From positions 3,177,001-3,241,000 of the forward strand of contig NZ_CP117267.1 of the NCBI RefSeq assembly GCF_007000325.2: a stretch of DNA of 64,000 bases, given 5' to 3'. Shown piece after piece: positions 59,222-64,000 of the stretch. The notes under the pieces were generated by a model that was given only the letters and a program-made list of their open reading frames with translations, did not search any database and was not told the DNA's origin. Source of the DNA: Rhizobium rhododendri (GTDB taxonomy: Bacteria > Pseudomonadota > Alphaproteobacteria > Rhizobiales > Rhizobiaceae). Made by a program: the position numbers and the translations under genes. Numbering within the stretch: the stretch's first letter is position 1; every line of letters begins with the position of its first letter.

Positions 59222-59796
59222 TGGCGAAGGACCGCAAGCTCAGCCCGGAGGAGCGCATTCTCTGGAGCAAGGTCGCCAAGAGTACCCGGCCGCTGCCGCA
59301 GCATATGGCCGAGATGCAGGCGCTCGATATCTTTCTGACCGAGCAGCAGGCCGCCGAAGCGCAGCGCGATGTATCATCACCTCCGCCTCCGAAGATGCCG
59401 ATTTCGCAACAACCCCTGCCGATGCCGCAAAAGCCGCAGCCTTCCGCCAGCAAGCACCATCCGCTCGAGCGGCCGGTGAAGCGCAAGATCGCCAAGGGTC
59501 GGCTTCCGCTGGAAGCAAGGATCGACCTGCACGGCCTCTACCAGGACGAGGCGCATGATCTGCTGCTCGATTTCCTGGTTCGGGCCCATATGCGCGGTCT
59601 GCGCCATGTGCTGGTCATAACAGGCAAGGGAAGCTCGATGGGCAGCGAAGGCGCTCTGAAGCGGGCAGCACCTTTGTGGTTCTCCAAGCCCGACTTCCGC
59701 TATCTCATCTCGTCCTATGAAACGGCGGCCCAGCATCATGGCGGCGAAGGCGCCCTCTATATCCGCCTGGCAAGGCGTCCGGGAGATGCGCCATGA
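59221..59796 (+). CDS. Smr-domain protein (MutS2 C-terminal-like)
   Basis: A 191-residue protein with a basic/proline-rich N-terminus and a C-terminal Smr domain (about 95-190), seen as LPLEARIDLHGLYQDEAHDL and HVLVITGKGSSMG. Smr domains have nicking or RNA-endonuclease activity in other proteins (DLHG and TGKG motifs). The ATG shares one base with the mltA stop. Its job in this operon is unknown. Confidence 0.93.
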   Translation: MAKDRKLSPEERILWSKVAKSTRPLPQHMAEMQALDIFLTEQQAAEAQRDVSSPPPPKMPISQQPLPMPQKPQPSASKHHPLERPVKRKIAKGRLPLEARIDLHGLYQDEAHDLLLDFLVRAHMRGLRHVLVITGKGSSMGSEGALKRAAPLWFSKPDFRYLISSYETAAQHHGGEGALYIRLARRPGDAP

Positions 59797-60158
59797 CGCC
59801 ATTCGGCGAAGCGGTGCGCAAGCTCCGCGAACGCAAGGGCGTGACGCAGAAGGAAATGGCGGCCGCGCTCGACGTGACGCCCGCCTACCTCTCGGCGCTG
59901 GAACACGGCAAACGGGGTCTCCCGACCTTCGTCATGCTGCAAAGGATTGCCGGCTATTTCAATATCATCTGGGACGAGGCCGAGGAGCTGTTCATGCTGG
60001 CGCGCGGTTCCGACCCGCGGGTCGTGATCGACACGGCGGGGATGGCGCCGCAATATACGGCGCTCGCCAATCGCCTTGCCGGACAATTTCGCTTTCTCGA
60101 CCAGGATGCTGTAGAAGCACTGGAGGCCATCCTCGAAAAGGCTCGGAAAACTGGCTGA
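59793..60158 (+). CDS. XRE-family helix-turn-helix regulator
   Basis: A 121-residue protein with an N-terminal Cro/C1-type HTH (about 8-65: GVTQKEMAAALDVTPAYLSALEHG) and a short C-terminal helical region. It overlaps the smr gene by 4 bp (ATGA) and is the last gene of the timA-mltA-smr-xre run. It may control this operon or gyrB just downstream; no operator was identified. Confidence 0.92.
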   Translation: MTPFGEAVRKLRERKGVTQKEMAAALDVTPAYLSALEHGKRGLPTFVMLQRIAGYFNIIWDEAEELFMLARGSDPRVVIDTAGMAPQYTALANRLAGQFRFLDQDAVEALEAILEKARKTG

Positions 60159-60251
60159 AATCAGCCTTAATCCCCTGCTTTATAGGTCTTTTCGGGGTCA
60201 TGTATTTGGCATTGACTATGAAATACCCCTATAGTCCGGGGAGGAAAAACG

Positions 60252-60284
60252 ATGATTCGCAAGGATCGTCGCGCCCTGCGATAA
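60252..60284 (+). CDS. Candidate 10-residue leader peptide before gyrB
   Basis: ATG 60252 has a very strong GGGGAGGA ribosome site 6 bases upstream and encodes MIRKDRRALR, then TAA, 18 bp before the gyrB ATG. Four of ten residues are arginine. gyrB itself has only a weak ribosome site, so translation of this small ORF could feed or tune GyrB synthesis. This is inferred from position only. Confidence 0.4.
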   Translation: MIRKDRRALR

Positions 60285-62738
<2,454 letters not shown>

Positions 62739-62762
62739 TCTATCAGCGACCAGACATGGAAA

Positions 62763-62794
62763 AGCCCGCGCCGCAAATCTGCAGCGCGGGCTTC
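62763..62794. terminator. Bidirectional terminator between gyrB and the nitroreductase gene
   Basis: AAGCCCGCGC and GCGCGGGCTT form a perfect 10-bp stem with a 12-base loop, flanked by AAAA/TTCG. On the minus strand a TTTT run follows, so it ends the nitroreductase mRNA; on the plus strand it follows gyrB. Confidence 0.82.
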
Positions 62795-62813
62795 GTTGTG
62801 TCGGAATCAGGGA

Positions 62814-63413
62814 TTACTTGGCGATGAACTTGCCGTTGAAGGCGACCTCGGCCAATGGCTTGCGCGGGCTCGGGACTTCGCGTTCGCGCAGGCCTTCCGG
62901 CAGCTGGTTCTTGTCGCCGATCTTGCCGATGGCGACGGCGCATTCGACGCGGAAGCCGTCCGGAATGCCGAGTACGCCCGGCACCTTGTCGAAGTGAACG
63001 CCGGTCATGCCGTGCGCTTCATAGCCGGAGAGATGGGCCTGCAGGGCAATGTAGCCCGATGCGGTGCCGGCGTCGAAGGAGTGGCTGTAGATCGGCTTCT
63101 GGTCGTCGGCACCGAGTTCGCCGGAATGCGTGCGGGAAACGATGAACAACAGCGCGGATGCAGACTTAACCCAGCTCTGGTTGAAGTCGATCAGCAGGCT
63201 GAGGAACGTGTCCCACTGCTCGGAGCCGCGCAGCGCGTAGACGAAACGCCAGGGCTGGTGGTTGTAGGAGGAGGCTGCCCAGTGGCCGGCTTCGAGGATC
63301 GTCAGCAGATCTGCTTCCGGCATGGTCTCGTTGTTGAATGCACGGGGCGACCAGCGATCCAGGAAAAGGGCGTCGATCGGATGGTTGGATTCGCGGCTGT
63401 TGCTGCTTGTCAT
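62814..63413 (-). CDS. Nitroreductase family protein
   Basis: A 199-residue FMN-dependent oxidoreductase of the nitroreductase superfamily. The N-terminal RWSPRAFNNETMPEAD binds the FMN phosphate (R-S-P-R-x-F), and AASSYNHQPWRFVYA is the second FMN contact. The C-terminus VECAVAIGKIGD is typical of the short HBN1-like branch. ATG 63413 is chosen; the longer frame to 63623 would overlap the neighbouring gene's promoter. Substrate unknown. Confidence 0.92.
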   Translation of the reverse strand: MTSSNSRESNHPIDALFLDRWSPRAFNNETMPEADLLTILEAGHWAASSYNHQPWRFVYALRGSEQWDTFLSLLIDFNQSWVKSASALLFIVSRTHSGELGADDQKPIYSHSFDAGTASGYIALQAHLSGYEAHGMTGVHFDKVPGVLGIPDGFRVECAVAIGKIGDKNQLPEGLREREVPSPRKPLAEVAFNGKFIAK

Positions 63414-63621
63414 GGTTTTTCTCTCTGAAACGGTCTGCGCTGGGAGCAGCGCTTGTGTTTGGATGGAGTGCCCGACGATGTATAGCGTGCCGCCCGCCAT
63501 AGTCCAGATCGCCGGCGCTTCTGGCGATGGCGCAAGGGTGACGGTCTGTTTCAACAATGTGTGATGTGGCCTTCGCAGGGGCCGGGTAGAACAGTAATTC
63601 CCGCGCGCGAAGGAGAAGAAC

Positions 63622-64000
63622 ATGCTGGTCGACGGAAAGTGGACGGAAGATTGGCAGCCGGTGCAGGCAAAGGACGAAAAGGGTGGCTTTGTCCGCCAGA
63701 CGTCCAGCTTTCGAAACTGGGTGACGCCGGATGGCAGCGCCGGCCCGACCGGTACCGGTGGGTTTGCTGCCGAACCGGGCCGCTATCACCTTTATGTTGC
63801 GCTGATCTGCCCTTGGGCATCGCGGACGCTGATTGGCCGGGCGATGAAGGGCCTGGAAGCTGCTATCGATATCTCCATCGTCGAACCTGCCCTCACAAAG
63901 CAGGGCTGGCAATTCGGCGACTATCCCGGCGCGACCGAGGACAGCGTCAACGGTGCCCGCTATATCCACGAACTCTATACGATGGCTGATCCGCATTTTA
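63622..64000 (+). CDS. Glutathionyl-hydroquinone reductase (ECM4/YqjG-type GST), 3' end cut off
   Basis: This is the omega/xi-class glutathione transferase that reduces glutathionyl-hydroquinones. The catalytic motif ICPWASRTLIGRAMKG has the active cysteine within the first 70 residues, and the preceding FRNWVTPDGSAGPTG is the family hallmark. An AAGGAG ribosome site lies before ATG 63622. The gene runs out of the window after about 126 codons. It is divergent from the nitroreductase, a plausible quinone/nitro-compound detoxification pair. Confidence 0.93.
   Translation, partial: MLVDGKWTEDWQPVQAKDEKGGFVRQTSSFRNWVTPDGSAGPTGTGGFAAEPGRYHLYVALICPWASRTLIGRAMKGLEAAIDISIVEPALTKQGWQFGDYPGATEDSVNGARYIHELYTMADPHF

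Overview
The window is a chromosomal segment from a high-GC alphaproteobacterium, almost certainly a member of the Rhizobiaceae (Rhizobium/Agrobacterium-like). The evidence is the gene order hemE-hemJ-rho-mnmE-mnmG-rsmG-parA-parB on one side and ppsR-maf-aroE-coaE-dnaQ on the other, the alphaproteobacterial lineage genes (trcR/DUF1013, SDHAF4/DUF1674, the 180-kDa NAD-glutamate dehydrogenase, a TimA-type Tim44-like protein), and sites matching the parS palindrome TGTTTCACGTGAAACA. I recognised no tRNA, rRNA, insertion sequence, prophage or CRISPR array.

The key landmark is the probable replication origin at 52.1-52.5 kb, between divergent hemE and ppsR. This 400-bp gene-free gap holds several near-consensus DnaA boxes and an AT-rich stretch. 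Genes point away from it on both sides. Five parS-like sites lie at 34.98, 45.64, 47.63, 47.67 and 53.96 kb, and parA/parB are between them. Replication initiation, segregation (ParAB-parS), translation fidelity (mnmE, mnmG, rsmG), haem synthesis (hemE, hemJ) and replisome parts (dnaQ, holA, gyrB) are clustered together.

Layout. 0-2.5 kb: the end of modC, a ModE-type regulator, rsfS and rlmH. 2.6-7.3 kb: an envelope operon (EnvC-like, CtpA, divergent polysaccharide deacetylase) with rppH. 7.4-10.9 kb: trcR, acs, a CsbD stress protein and a very small membrane protein. 11-13.5 kb: asd, preceded by a promoter and a Thr/Lys-rich leader ORF, then a lytic transglycosylase. 13.5-17.3 kb (minus): a GGDEF cyclase, beta-carbonic anhydrase, a pyridoxal kinase and a small tyrosine phosphatase. 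17.4-23.9 kb: NAD-GDH, a mosaic repeat and a UMF1-type MFS protein. 23.9-29.9 kb (minus): htpX-rsmB-heparinase-purH. 29.9-34.1 kb: SDHAF4, a secreted nuclease, about 1.4 kb of non-coding DNA with a structured-RNA candidate, and an MHS-type MFS transporter. 34.1-38.9 kb (minus): a PAP2 phosphatase, leuB, tandem duplicated TIM-barrel isomerase genes and the YggS PLP protein. 39-43.3 kb: leuS-lptE-holA. 43.3-52.1 kb: the origin's left arm (par, mnm, rho, hem). 52.5-56.1 kb: the right arm. 56.2-64 kb: secB, fxsA, the timA-mltA-smr-xre operon, gyrB, a nitroreductase and the start of a glutathionyl-hydroquinone reductase.

Most of the window is core chromosome. The less-explained signals are the non-coding block at 31.2-31.5 kb with mutually exclusive pairings, the asd leader, and short upstream ORFs with strong ribosome binding sites in front of gyrB and the MHS transporter. 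All calls come from reading the sequence; no database search was run.
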